In this document: positions 7,676-16,601 of the stretch, one piece after another
Numbering within the stretch: position 1 is the stretch's first letter
Layout of the letters: each line of letters opens with the position of its first letter
Origin: Saprospiraceae bacterium
GTDB taxonomy: Bacteria > Bacteroidota > Bacteroidia > Chitinophagales > Saprospiraceae
Assembly (NCBI GenBank): GCA_029252685.1
Contig: JAQXAY010000160.1
Coordinates: 1-32,208 of the forward strand
Direction: 5' to 3'
DNA: 32,208 bases
Notes under the pieces: generated by a model
What the model was told of the DNA's origin: nothing
Databases searched by the model: none
The model's input: the letters and a program-made list of their open reading frames with translations, nothing else
Position numbers and translations under genes: made by a program

Positions 7676-8916
7676 ATGGATTCCGATTGCATCTCTACGA
7701 GTTTGATATTCTTCGATTTTTTCAAGGATAAATAACCAAGACCAGATAGGAGGCAAAGAAAAGCCAATAAATACCAGAGGGTTGTGAATCCAAACCTCTC
7801 AGCAACACCCATACCTATCGCAGGCGAAGCAATATGCGCCACTGAATAAACCATCGTAAACCAAGACATATATCTACCAGACCTTGCTTTTGGCGCCCAA
7901 TTAATAGCCCAGGTATTTGAAAATGGCATAAATAATATCTCTCCAAACGTTACAAAAAGAGTAGAGATCAAGAGGACTCCTATCCAGCCAATAAAGTTGA
8001 ATACCAAAAATGAAATACCTATCATGAACACCCCAATTGCTATTATATTCAAGGGTCTATATTTTTTTGCATTTGATAAATGAGCTACTAAAGGCATCTC
8101 ATAAATCACTATTATCAAACCGTTCAAACCCATCAACAAACCAACTTGATGTTCCTTGAGTGCCCATACTTCTTTGAGATAAACTGGGAACACAGAAAAT
8201 AAATGCATAAACACAATTGCTGTAACCAGTGTCCAAAATAAAAAGGCAAGGTAAGTCCTATCTTTAGATGGCCTTCTGTCATCTCCAATAACTGAAGCAA
8301 GATCGTCGTCCTTATCTTTAACTGGGACCTTTTTAGGGGATAAAATAAACAAGAAGAAAATAGCAGCAGCAATACAGGTTGTACCATCTACTATAAAAAG
8401 CCCCCCATACCCTACTCCTTGGGCAATCAAACCACCTATAAATGGACCAAAAGCAAATCCTAGGTTTATAGATAATCGCAGCAAAGAAATAGACATAAGC
8501 CTATTCTCTGGTTTACTGTAAGCACCTATGGCTACTTGAGCAGCAGGTCTAAAACTTTCACTGATAACACTTAAACAGAAAATCTGAATAGCTACCTCAT
8601 TGAACGTATCCGCCCATAGCAGACTATAAAAACCAAAGCCTGACAGAAAGAGCGATACAAACATGACTTTAAAATAACCTACACGATCACACAAATAACC
8701 GCCTAGCATACTTCCAGCTACAGAACCAAGACCAAACACACTCATCACTATACCTGCTTCGACCTTAGTAAAATAAAGTTCACTCGTCAAATAGATGGTA
8801 AGAAAAGGGATTACCATTGTACCCGCTCGGTTTATCAACATCACTAATGACAACAACCATACTGGCCGAGACAGACCTGAGAATGATTCTTTGTAAAGTA
8901 TAAGGGGAGATCTCAT
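7672..8916 (-). CDS. MFS transporter
   Basis: A 414-aa inner-membrane protein with about 12 hydrophobic segments and a charged central loop (about residues 195-220, KKVPVKDKDDDLASVIGDDR). The loop between helices 2 and 3 carries the family motif, here GGYLCDRVGYFKVM. It is a major facilitator superfamily permease of the drug/sugar/organic-acid efflux-like type. The substrate is unknown. It lies downstream of the E1 dehydrogenase on the same strand, but a hairpin separates them, so it may be a separate unit. It converges with the GMC oxidoreductase, and the two stop codons overlap. Confidence 0.88.
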   Translation of the reverse strand: MRSPLILYKESFSGLSRPVWLLSLVMLINRAGTMVIPFLTIYLTSELYFTKVEAGIVMSVFGLGSVAGSMLGGYLCDRVGYFKVMFVSLFLSGFGFYSLLWADTFNEVAIQIFCLSVISESFRPAAQVAIGAYSKPENRLMSISLLRLSINLGFAFGPFIGGLIAQGVGYGGLFIVDGTTCIAAAIFFLFILSPKKVPVKDKDDDLASVIGDDRRPSKDRTYLAFLFWTLVTAIVFMHLFSVFPVYLKEVWALKEHQVGLLMGLNGLIIVIYEMPLVAHLSNAKKYRPLNIIAIGVFMIGISFLVFNFIGWIGVLLISTLFVTFGEILFMPFSNTWAINWAPKARSGRYMSWFTMVYSVAHIASPAIGMGVAERFGFTTLWYLLAFLCLLSGLGYLSLKKSKNIKLVEMQSESI

Positions 8917-8940
8917 AAAAACTTGATTTATTAAAATGAT

Positions 8941-8972
8941 AAAGCCCGCTCCAGGGAAATGAGGCAGGCTTT
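8941..8972 (-). terminator. Terminator after the E1 dehydrogenase gene
   Basis: AAAGCC-CGCTC pairs with GAGGCAGGCTTT, with one bulge and one G-U pair. The minus-strand T tract after the stem is interrupted (TTTATCATTTT), so termination may be partial and could allow some read-through into the MFS gene. Confidence 0.55.
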
Positions 8973-8995
8973 ATAAATATTCTTTCTGTTGAATT

Positions 8996-11065
8996 TTAAT
9001 AGTCCAACAAATCTTTTAAAGCTTGGCTTACTTTTTCCGCTGAAGGAATCATTGTTTGTTCCAGCGTTGAATTTAAAGGAATTGCAGGCATGTTCTCCGA
9101 ACCTATCGTTTTAACCGGCGCATCCAACCATTCGAAACAGTTTTCCTGTATCCTTGCTGCAACAGTCTGAGCAAAAGAACAGTTCACTGACTCTTCGGTT
9201 AATACCAATATCTTCCCGTGCTTCTTCGAAAGCTCATAAATCTTGGCTTCATCAAGCGGGTAGATTGTTCTAAGATCTAATACTTCCACACAGCCCTCAA
9301 ATTGTTTAGCTGCATTTTGTGCCCAATGCACACCCATACCATAGGTTACCACTAAAACACTTTCACCATTTTCCACCTTCAATGCTTCTGCTTCAAGTGT
9401 AATATTTGCCTTCCCAAAAGGAATTACATACTCCTCATCTGGAAGCACAGTTCTTGCAGCTTCTGTACCTGGAACTTTTGACCAATACAAACCTTTATGT
9501 TCAAAAATAACAACAGGGTTTGGATCATAATATGCAGCCTTCATAAGACCTTTCAGATCAGCTCCATTGGAAGGATAAGCGATTTTCACTCCTCTTATAT
9601 TTGCAACAACAGACTCTACAGAGGAAGAATGATAAGGCCCACCAGATCCGTAAGCACCAATAGGTACTCTAAGGATACAACTTACAGGGAACTTACCATT
9701 TGACAAATAGCATGAACGAGCAACTTCTGTAAAGAGCTGATTCAAACCTGGCCATATATAATCTGCAAACTGAACTTCAACTATTGGCTTTAAACCAACT
9801 GCGGACATACCCACCGTTGATCCAATAATGAACGCTTCTTGTATTGGGGTATTAAAAACTCGATTATCTCCGAATTTTTGAGCCAGCGTTGCTGCTTCTC
9901 TAAATACACCACCTAAACGACCGCCTACATCTTGACCGTAAAGCAAACATTCTGGATGCTTGCGCATCAATTCTTCTACCGCTGAAAGTGCCGAATCCAC
10001 CATAACGGTAGCTTCTGAATTCTCAGGTGCACGAACACCACGCTCCTCTGTGATTGGAGTTGGCGCAAAATCATGCGTAAACAAATCTTCTGGACTTGGA
10101 TCTTCTTCTGCAAGTGCAGCATCGTAGTCTGCATTTATAGAAGCCCAGGCTTTAAGCTCCATCTTTTCTAAATCCTTCTCAGAAATACCACTTTCAAGTA
10201 AGGTATTTCTAAGGATTGGAAAAGGATCCCTTTCCATATGTTCTTCCAGATCGTCTCTATACCACTCTTTGCGAACACCCGATGTATGGTGATTCAACAA
10301 AGGTACTCGTGCATGTACTAGAAACGGTCTGCGTTCTTTTCTTACTTTAGTGATCACCTCGTTCAAGGTATTGTAGCAGGTAACAAAATCATTACCTTCA
10401 ATACTTCGAACCTCTATCCCTTTAAACCCTTCTGCATATTCAGCCGCATTTTGTGAGCGCGTTTCTTCCGCATTGGCAGAAATATCCCAACCATTATCTT
10501 GAACAAGAAATATAATAGGAAATTGTTTCAATGCAGCCATTTGCATCGCCTCTGCAACCTCTCCTTCCGTAACAGAAGCATCACCCAAAGAACAAACGAC
10601 AACTGGCGCACCTCCTTTATACTTAGGAGCCATTTTTTCTTTCTCCAAGTACTGTATACCCATAGCAACACCTGTTGTTGGAATTGCTTGCATACCAGTA
10701 GCTGACGATTGATGTGGCATCTTTGGCTTATCATCATCTTTTAAAGAAGGGTGAGAATAATACGTCCTACCTCCAGAAAATGGATCAGACTTCTTAGCCA
10801 TAAGCTGAAGCATGAGATCATAAGGTCTCATGCCCACAGAAAGCAACATAGCATCATCTCTGTAGTACGGCGAAACCCAATCCTGAGGCTTCAATTGCAT
10901 ACCTAATGCAATCTGAATGGCTTCATGACCTCTAGAAGTTGCATGCACATATTTAGATACTACTTTGAAGTTGTCCTCGTATTTCTCAGACAAACTCTTT
11001 GCAGTAAACATGTGGCTGTACGCTTCTTTTAAAGTCTTTTTGGTTAGGCTTTTACTCACGATCAT
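8996..11065 (-). CDS. Fused E1 alpha/beta 2-oxo acid dehydrogenase (branched-chain type)
   Basis: A 689-aa thiamine-diphosphate enzyme joining the E1 alpha and beta subunits in one chain. It decarboxylates a 2-oxo acid and passes the acyl group to lipoyl-E2. Residues 1 to about 330 are E1 alpha, with the ThDP/Mg motif GDASVTEGE starting at 161 and ending in DNGWDIS (Asn191). After a linker at about 320-350, E1 beta runs to the end (YGQDVGGRLGGVF, NTPIQEAFIIG, PYHSSSVE). This fused form is common in Bacteroidota and is usually annotated as 2-oxoisovalerate dehydrogenase. The substrate is inferred. No E2 or E3 gene adjoins it, so it must share those subunits with genes elsewhere. A TAnnTTTG box lies just upstream at 11086-11093. 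Confidence 0.92.
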   Translation of the reverse strand: MIVSKSLTKKTLKEAYSHMFTAKSLSEKYEDNFKVVSKYVHATSRGHEAIQIALGMQLKPQDWVSPYYRDDAMLLSVGMRPYDLMLQLMAKKSDPFSGGRTYYSHPSLKDDDKPKMPHQSSATGMQAIPTTGVAMGIQYLEKEKMAPKYKGGAPVVVCSLGDASVTEGEVAEAMQMAALKQFPIIFLVQDNGWDISANAEETRSQNAAEYAEGFKGIEVRSIEGNDFVTCYNTLNEVITKVRKERRPFLVHARVPLLNHHTSGVRKEWYRDDLEEHMERDPFPILRNTLLESGISEKDLEKMELKAWASINADYDAALAEEDPSPEDLFTHDFAPTPITEERGVRAPENSEATVMVDSALSAVEELMRKHPECLLYGQDVGGRLGGVFREAATLAQKFGDNRVFNTPIQEAFIIGSTVGMSAVGLKPIVEVQFADYIWPGLNQLFTEVARSCYLSNGKFPVSCILRVPIGAYGSGGPYHSSSVESVVANIRGVKIAYPSNGADLKGLMKAAYYDPNPVVIFEHKGLYWSKVPGTEAARTVLPDEEYVIPFGKANITLEAEALKVENGESVLVVTYGMGVHWAQNAAKQFEGCVEVLDLRTIYPLDEAKIYELSKKHGKILVLTEESVNCSFAQTVAARIQENCFEWLDAPVKTIGSENMPAIPLNSTLEQTMIPSAEKVSQALKDLLDY

Positions 11066-11085
11066 TTAATCACTATTTTATAACA

Positions 11086-11093
11086 CAAAAATA
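11086..11093 (-). promoter_or_regulatory. Promoter -7 box for the E1 dehydrogenase
   Basis: TATTTTTG on the minus strand fits TAnnTTTG and is about 20 bp before the E1 start codon. A TTG on the minus strand (CAA at 11118-11120) lies 24 bp upstream, slightly farther than usual. Confidence 0.45.
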
Positions 11094-11217
11094 TAATTAA
11101 AATTTATCATTAAAGGTCAATAGTTCTTTTTTTTGCTAATCTTTAATTATTCAGACCAAATCCTATTTAGGTCTTACTTGTTTACTATAAAACACATACT
11201 GAATAAAGTCTAAAAAA

Positions 11218-11931
11218 ATGAAGCAGCATTTAGTAATTGAGGGAATGACTTGCGAAGCCTGCAAAGCAAAAATCAAGTACCTCTTTGAGCAACATAAAAC
11301 CGTTGAACTAGCGCATGTAGATCTAGCCTCTGGTCAGGTAACTCTTGATGTAGAGCAAATATTAAATGAGACTGTATTCGAAAGTATATTATTGGGCCAT
11401 GACAAATACAGTATTCTCCAAGAAGTAAAGGACTTAGAAGTAGAATCATTTTGGATCACCTACAAGCCCCTATTATTGGTGGCTATCTTTGTAGCATTGG
11501 TATCAGCAACAGCAGTCCTAAACTCAAGCACACCGAGCTTCATGCTTTGGATGCGCTATTTTATGGCAGGCTTTTTTATTAGCTTTTCCTTCTTTAAATT
11601 TTTGGACCTTAAGGGCTTTGCAAATTCATTTTGCATGTATGATCCACTTGCGATGCGCGTTAAAGCCTATGGGAAAGTCTATCCCTTTATTGAATTAACA
11701 CTCGGACTGCTCTTCCTGATTGCGTTCAATCCAATAGTTACAAATCTAGCTACAATTTTAATCTTAGGAGTCAGTACGATTGGTGTTATCCAAAGTGTTG
11801 TGGATAAACGAAAAATTCAATGTGCCTGCATTGGAACAGTATTCAATCTTCCAATGTCTAAGGTGACGATTATAGAAAATTCAATCATGATCGGAATGGC
11901 AATAACGATGATAATTGTGAAAAGTATATAA
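11218..11931 (+). CDS. Heavy-metal-associated domain fused to MauE/DoxX-like membrane protein
   Basis: A 237-aa protein. Residues 1-70 form an HMA (copper-chaperone) fold with the metal-binding GMTCEAC motif (Cys12, Cys15). The rest has four hydrophobic segments (about 84-102, 112-128, 155-170, 175-195) and a C-terminal helix at about 222-236, as in MauE/DoxX-like redox-associated membrane proteins. A conserved CxC (Cys202, Cys204) in QCACIGTVFNLPMSKVT precedes the last helix. The expected location is the inner membrane with the HMA domain in the cytosol. The role is probably in metal or thiol handling, but this is inference. It stands alone with no metal-pumping ATPase or CsoR-like regulator beside it, and is divergent from the E1 gene. 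Confidence 0.85.
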   Translation: MKQHLVIEGMTCEACKAKIKYLFEQHKTVELAHVDLASGQVTLDVEQILNETVFESILLGHDKYSILQEVKDLEVESFWITYKPLLLVAIFVALVSATAVLNSSTPSFMLWMRYFMAGFFISFSFFKFLDLKGFANSFCMYDPLAMRVKAYGKVYPFIELTLGLLFLIAFNPIVTNLATILILGVSTIGVIQSVVDKRKIQCACIGTVFNLPMSKVTIIENSIMIGMAITMIIVKSI

Positions 11932-11961
11932 AAAACGGAGGCTCGATGGCCTCCATTTTTT
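11931..11961. terminator. Bidirectional terminator between the HMA/MauE gene and the paa operon
   Basis: GGAGGC (11937-11942) pairs with GCCTCC (11949-11954) around a six-base loop, with A5 on the left and T5 on the right. It closes both the plus-strand HMA/MauE gene and the minus-strand paa operon. Confidence 0.85.
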
Positions 11962-12733
11962 ATTTCGTTTGAAATTGCTTGATAAAGTTTTTGGTAAACT
12001 CAGAAAGAACCAGCTTTCCAGAGATACCCGCTCGTTCAGCAAGTAAGTCATCCCAGTGTTCTGTGCCTTGCCAGATCACTTTTTTCAGGTCTGACATTGC
12101 CTCAGGATTATAGCTTAATAGCTTTTTTAAGTATCCTTCCAGGTAAGCATCCATTTCTTCTACAGAGTCGAAAAGTTCGGTAAATAAACCCTTCTCTTTT
12201 GCCCACTCAGCTGTCTGCCATGTTGAAGCATCAATAGCCATCTGGCTCATAGCAGAAAGACCTACTTTGCGCTCCACCGCTGGCCCTACAACAAATGGTC
12301 CAATGCCTATTGCAAGCTCAGATAATTTCACGGAAGCAAACTTAGTTGCTACACAGAAGTCTGTCGCAGAAGCAACACCTACTCCACCACCTACAGCTTT
12401 ACCTTGTACACGACCTATGATTAACTTCGGACATTTGCGCATCGCATTGATCACATTGGCAAAGCCCATGAAGAATTTCTTACCCTCTTCAAGATTTGAA
12501 ATAGCAATCAACTCATCAAAAGAGGCCCCTGCACAGAAAGTACGGTCACCAGCACTCTTCAACAAGATCAACTTTACTTCATCCTTTGTTCCCAGCTCCG
12601 TAATCGTATTAGCAAGTTTGGCTAATATCTGTCCTGGAAGGGAATTGTGAGATGGATGAAAAAATGTCACTGTTGCCAGCCCATCCTCAATCAGGCAATC
12701 TACTGCCCCTTGTTCTCTTTTATCTGTACTCAT
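11960..12733 (-). CDS. Crotonase-family enoyl-CoA hydratase/isomerase of the paa operon
   Basis: A 257-aa crotonase-fold protein and the last gene of the paa operon; its ATG is 1 bp after the paaZ stop. The oxyanion-hole segment is TFCAGASFDEL (about 65-75) and the second is GKAVGGGVGVASATDFC (111-127). The residue matching the second catalytic Glu of rat crotonase (Glu164) is present as Glu139 in LSELAIGIGP. The position of the first (Glu144) is Gly119. A single acid at this position is seen in some isomerases such as PaaG. In context it should act on 2,3-dehydroadipyl-CoA (PaaF role) or on the epoxide/oxepin isomerisation (PaaG role). I cannot decide which. Confidence 0.85.
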   Translation of the reverse strand: MSTDKREQGAVDCLIEDGLATVTFFHPSHNSLPGQILAKLANTITELGTKDEVKLILLKSAGDRTFCAGASFDELIAISNLEEGKKFFMGFANVINAMRKCPKLIIGRVQGKAVGGGVGVASATDFCVATKFASVKLSELAIGIGPFVVGPAVERKVGLSAMSQMAIDASTWQTAEWAKEKGLFTELFDSVEEMDAYLEGYLKKLLSYNPEAMSDLKKVIWQGTEHWDDLLAERAGISGKLVLSEFTKNFIKQFQTK

Positions 12734-12734
12734 C

Positions 12735-14780
12735 TTAATTCGATTGATCTATTTTTTTAACCATAGTAAGTATAGTTGCTAAGGCTACCGTTTCACCAGT
12801 CTCGTCATAAACATCAACTAAGAACTTTACGATACCTTTTGCAATATCCTCCTCACTTTTCTTTTCTTGGTCTATTTTTTCTTTTACGGTAAAACGAACA
12901 CCAATTGTCATACCTGGATAAACAGGCTTAGTAAATCGAGCCTCATCAATTCCGTAGTTCAATAATACTGGTCCTTTCTTAGGATCTACAAAAAGACCTG
13001 CTGCCTTGGATAGAATGAAGTATCCGTGTGCAACACGCTGCTCAAAAATTGTCCCCTCCAAAGAGGTAGCATCCATGTGTGCGTAAAAATTATCTCCACT
13101 AACATTTGCGAAGTTTACGATATCTGATTCGGATACCGTATGCTTATGCGTAAATACTGTCTCGCCAATTTCCAACTCTTCAAAATGCTTTCGGAATACG
13201 TGCACATCTTTTTCTATATGCTCCGATCCATATTGGTAAACGCCAGAAACTGCAGTCAACATAGTTGGATGACCCTGAATAGCCGTACGTTGCAGATAGT
13301 GTTTCACACCACGCATACCACCCATTTCTTCACCACCTCCTGCACGACCAGGACCACCATGCGATAGTAAAGGCATTGGGGAACCATGACCTGTACTTTC
13401 AGCAGCACAAGCTTCATTGAGTATTAGAATACGTCCGTGATAAGGAGCTGCGGCAGCAACATACTCATTTGCTACTGCTTTATCATTAGTTACAATCGAG
13501 CTTACCAAAGATCCTTTTCCGAGACTTGCAATATGTGTTGCTTCCTCAAGGTTCTTGTATGGCATGATTGTAGATACTGGGCCAAAGGCCTCCACCTCAT
13601 GCGAACTCATATTCTCAAGTGGATTTGTATTTAGGAAGAGTGTAGGTGCAATAAATGCGCCCTTTTCTCTATCTGCTCCAACAACGTCAAAATTATCTTT
13701 TGCATAAATCACCTCATTATCTTGAGCCAACTTAGCGATCTGTTCTCTACAACGGTCTACCTGTAGCTTGGAAGCTAAAGTACCCATACGAACACCTTCG
13801 ACAGTGGGATCACCAATAGTTGTTTTATCTAATCGTGCACCAAGTGCTTTTTGCACCTCTTCTACTAAGTTTTCAGGCACCAATATCCTACGAATAGCAG
13901 TACATTTTTGACCTGTCTTCACAGTCATCTCTCTGTGTACTTCTTTTACGAAGAGATTAAATTCAGCAGTACCTGGAACAGCATCTGGTCCAAGAACAGC
14001 TGCGTTTAAAGAATCTGCCTCCATATTGAAAAGTACAGACTCGTTCAGAATTACTGGATGATTCTTAAGTTTTCTTCCTGTATGTGCAGAACCAGTGAAG
14101 GTAACTACATCCTGATGCGTCACATGATCTATAATACCAACACCAGAACCATTGACTAACTGAAGTGCTCCTTCTGGCAGAATACCTGAAGCGATCATAT
14201 CTTCAAAGAAAGCCTTTGTCAAAAACGAAGTTACTTCTGATGGTTTTACGATTGCTGGCATACCTGCTAAAAGGTTCACAGCGATCTTTTCCAACATACC
14301 CCAGATTGGGAAGTTGAAAGCATTGATATGTATAGCGACCCCTCTCTTAGGTACCATGATATGCTGTGCCTTGAAAGTTCCTTCTTTTGACAGATTTACC
14401 GTCTCACCATCTACAAAAAATGGTGCATTATTGAATTTCCTTCTAAGGGAAGCATAGGCAAAAAGAGTCCCAATACCTCCATCAATATCGATCCATGAGT
14501 CTACCTTGGTAGCCCCCGTCATGGATGAAATCGGATAATATTTTTTTCTAAGGCCATGCATATGCAAAGCCAATTTTTTCAACATCAATCCACGTTCTTG
14601 AAAGGTCATTTTACGCAGTGCAGCTCCGCCGCTATTAACTGCAAAAGTGCGCATAGCTGCATAATCCAGTCCTTCAGAACCGCAGGTTCCTATTTGTTCA
14701 CCGGTTACAGCATTGAACTGAGCAATTCCAGCTCCATCATGCGCCAACCATTGTCCCTGAATATAATTTGGTAAATTCAT
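12735..14780 (-). CDS. paaZ: PaaZ: oxepin-CoA hydrolase / 3-oxo-5,6-dehydrosuberyl-CoA semialdehyde dehydrogenase
   Basis: A bifunctional enzyme of aerobic phenylacetyl-CoA degradation. Its hydratase domain opens oxepin-CoA to a reactive aldehyde, and its NADP-linked aldehyde dehydrogenase oxidises that aldehyde to 3-oxo-5,6-dehydrosuberyl-CoA. The ALDH domain covers residues 1 to about 520 with Glu254 (FNMEAD) and the nucleophile Cys293 (TGQKCTAIRR). The MaoC-type hot-dog domain follows at about 535-681 with Asp563 and His568 in SGDNFYAHMD. All four residues match the known E. coli active-site residues, and the 681-aa length is the same. Both activities should therefore be intact. The gene starts 10 bp after the paaY stop. 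Confidence 0.96.
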   Translation of the reverse strand: MNLPNYIQGQWLAHDGAGIAQFNAVTGEQIGTCGSEGLDYAAMRTFAVNSGGAALRKMTFQERGLMLKKLALHMHGLRKKYYPISSMTGATKVDSWIDIDGGIGTLFAYASLRRKFNNAPFFVDGETVNLSKEGTFKAQHIMVPKRGVAIHINAFNFPIWGMLEKIAVNLLAGMPAIVKPSEVTSFLTKAFFEDMIASGILPEGALQLVNGSGVGIIDHVTHQDVVTFTGSAHTGRKLKNHPVILNESVLFNMEADSLNAAVLGPDAVPGTAEFNLFVKEVHREMTVKTGQKCTAIRRILVPENLVEEVQKALGARLDKTTIGDPTVEGVRMGTLASKLQVDRCREQIAKLAQDNEVIYAKDNFDVVGADREKGAFIAPTLFLNTNPLENMSSHEVEAFGPVSTIMPYKNLEEATHIASLGKGSLVSSIVTNDKAVANEYVAAAAPYHGRILILNEACAAESTGHGSPMPLLSHGGPGRAGGGEEMGGMRGVKHYLQRTAIQGHPTMLTAVSGVYQYGSEHIEKDVHVFRKHFEELEIGETVFTHKHTVSESDIVNFANVSGDNFYAHMDATSLEGTIFEQRVAHGYFILSKAAGLFVDPKKGPVLLNYGIDEARFTKPVYPGMTIGVRFTVKEKIDQEKKSEEDIAKGIVKFLVDVYDETGETVALATILTMVKKIDQSN

Positions 14781-14790
14781 TAACTGATGT

Positions 14791-15390
14791 TTATTTAGAT
14801 TTTTTGATCTTCTCCCAGGTTTTAAACAATTCTTCCTGTTTCGGACGATCCTTTGGAATTTCGCTCAAAGGTTCCACCGCTTTTAGTGTGTTGTGACATT
14901 CCGAGGGGAGTTGCTGATACAATTTTGTACCCATCGTTTTCCATTCGATCATCTCGTCACTCACTTCTTTTATAATCCTAGCTGGATTGCCAACCACAAG
15001 ACTTCTTGCAGGGATCTCCATCTTTGCTTTTACGAATGCTAAGGCACCAACGATACATTCATCACCAATCACAGCATCATCCATAATAACGGTGTTCATG
15101 CCAATCATGACGTTCTTACCGATTTGTGCACCGTGTATGATTGCCCCGTGGCCTATGTGCGCTCCTTCCTGTAATCGTAGTGAAGTACCAGGAAACATGT
15201 GAATAGTACAGTTCTCCTGCACATTACAGCCATCCTCAATGATAATCTCACCCCAGTCTCCACGAATAGCTGCTCCTGGACCAATATACACATCCTTGCC
15301 TATGATCACATTACCTGTAACCGCAGCCTGAGGATGAACAAATGAAGATGGATGAACCACCGGTATAAAGCCATTGAATTCGTAAATCAT
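14791..15390 (-). CDS. paaY: PaaY: gamma-carbonic-anhydrase-like hexapeptide protein
   Basis: A left-handed beta-helix protein (199 aa from the ATG at 15390) with hexapeptide repeats such as GNVIIGKDVYIGPGAAIRGD. The zinc ligands expected in gamma-class enzymes are His64, His81 and His86. PaaY proteins are reported as thioesterases that help remove toxic CoA intermediates of the phenylacetate pathway. An upstream in-frame ATG at 15441 would overlap the thiolase by 49 bp and add 17 residues with no family match, so I take 15390, which begins MIYEFNGFIPVVHPSSF, 2 bp after the thiolase stop. It sits between thiolase and paaZ. Confidence 0.93.
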   Translation of the reverse strand: MIYEFNGFIPVVHPSSFVHPQAAVTGNVIIGKDVYIGPGAAIRGDWGEIIIEDGCNVQENCTIHMFPGTSLRLQEGAHIGHGAIIHGAQIGKNVMIGMNTVIMDDAVIGDECIVGALAFVKAKMEIPARSLVVGNPARIIKEVSDEMIEWKTMGTKLYQQLPSECHNTLKAVEPLSEIPKDRPKQEELFKTWEKIKKSK

Positions 15391-15392
15391 AA

Positions 15393-16601
15393 TTAAGCTT
15401 TTTCTATAATCGTCGCATAACCTTGGCCTACTCCAATACACATGGCAACCAATGCATAGCGCGCATTTCTTTTTTCGAGTTCTAGGGCAGCAGAATACAG
15501 GATTCTTGTTCCTGTTACCCCAAGAGGATGACCGATTGCGATAGATCCTCCGTTAGGATTCACACGTGGATCATTATCTTTAAGACCCATCTCACGTGTA
15601 CAAGCAAGTGCTTGTGCAGCAAAGGCTTCATTTAGTTCAATAACCTCCATGTCATCCAGTGTAAGTCCTGCACGCTCTAGTGCTTTCTCACTAGCCTTTA
15701 CTGGACCTATACCCATGATTCGAGGTTCTACACCCACTACTGCTGAAGATACGATTCTTGCTTTCGGTTTCAAACCATACTTTTCAACTGCTTCTCCGGA
15801 AGCAATCAGCATAGCAGCAGCTCCGTCATTTAGTCCAGATGCATTTCCTGCTGTTACAGATCCTCCTTCTTTCTTAAAAGCAGCTCGTAGTTTGCCCAAT
15901 ATCTCTAAGCTCGTATTCGGCTTAATAAATTCATCTTGGTCAAAAACAATAGGATCTTTCTTCCGCTGTGGAATACTAACTGGAATAATTTCCTCTGCCA
16001 GACGTCCAGACTTCTGAGCTTCTGTGGCCTTCATCTGCGACCAATATGCAAACTGATCTTGATCAGCTCTTGAAATATTATACATCTCAACAAGGTTCTC
16101 TGCAGTCACACCCATTCCATCTGTGCCGTACATAGATTGCATTTTCTTGTTTACAAAACGCCAGCCAAAGCTAGAATCATGCATCTGTGCATCACGACCA
16201 AAAGGTTTGGAAACTTTTGAAATAACCCAAGGACCTCTGGTCATATTCTCAACACCGCCAGAGATAAACAAATCACCTTCTCCAGCTTTGATTGCTCTGT
16301 AAGCATGAATAGCAGCAGACATACCTGAAGAACAAAGTCTATTGACCGTCTCACCTGGAACTTGATATGGAAGACCGGCTAACAACAAAGCCATACGAGC
16401 TACATTCCTGTTATCTTCTCCTGCTTGATTTGCACAACCAAGGATCACATCGTCAATTTTTTCTTTAGGAAGATCTGGATAGCGCTCCATCAAACCCTTG
16501 ATCACATGAGCTGCCAGATCATCCGGTCGTACCGTTGATAAAGTACCTGTGAAATTACCTATAGGTGTTCTTAGACCATCTATTATATATGCTTCTTTCA
16601 T
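15393..16601 (-). CDS. paaJ: 3-oxoadipyl-CoA/3-oxo-5,6-dehydrosuberyl-CoA thiolase
   Basis: A degradative thiolase, 402 aa. It cleaves 3-oxo-5,6-dehydrosuberyl-CoA and 3-oxoadipyl-CoA to release acetyl-CoA and, in the last step, succinyl-CoA. Numbered from the chosen start: nucleophile Cys90 in RLCSSG, His358 in IAIGHPLG and the acid/base Cys388 in AMCIGVGQG. The MYGTDGMGVTAENL segment is typical of the PaaJ/PcaF subfamily. I prefer the ATG at 16601 because it overlaps the paaI TGA as ATGA, a translational-coupling signature. An in-frame ATG at 16610 adds three residues. PcaF is the alternative name, but the operon supports the phenylacetate role. Confidence 0.93.
   Translation of the reverse strand: MKEAYIIDGLRTPIGNFTGTLSTVRPDDLAAHVIKGLMERYPDLPKEKIDDVILGCANQAGEDNRNVARMALLLAGLPYQVPGETVNRLCSSGMSAAIHAYRAIKAGEGDLFISGGVENMTRGPWVISKVSKPFGRDAQMHDSSFGWRFVNKKMQSMYGTDGMGVTAENLVEMYNISRADQDQFAYWSQMKATEAQKSGRLAEEIIPVSIPQRKKDPIVFDQDEFIKPNTSLEILGKLRAAFKKEGGSVTAGNASGLNDGAAAMLIASGEAVEKYGLKPKARIVSSAVVGVEPRIMGIGPVKASEKALERAGLTLDDMEVIELNEAFAAQALACTREMGLKDNDPRVNPNGGSIAIGHPLGVTGTRILYSAALELEKRNARYALVAMCIGVGQGYATIIEKA

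Noticed and set aside
15391-15441. Longer paaY start at 15441
   Set aside because: It would overlap the thiolase by 49 bp; the ATG at 15390 gives the normal family N-terminus and a 2-bp gap.
15649-16017. Plus-strand 122-aa frame inside the thiolase gene
   Set aside because: Antisense shadow of a well-supported gene, with low-complexity composition and no family resemblance.
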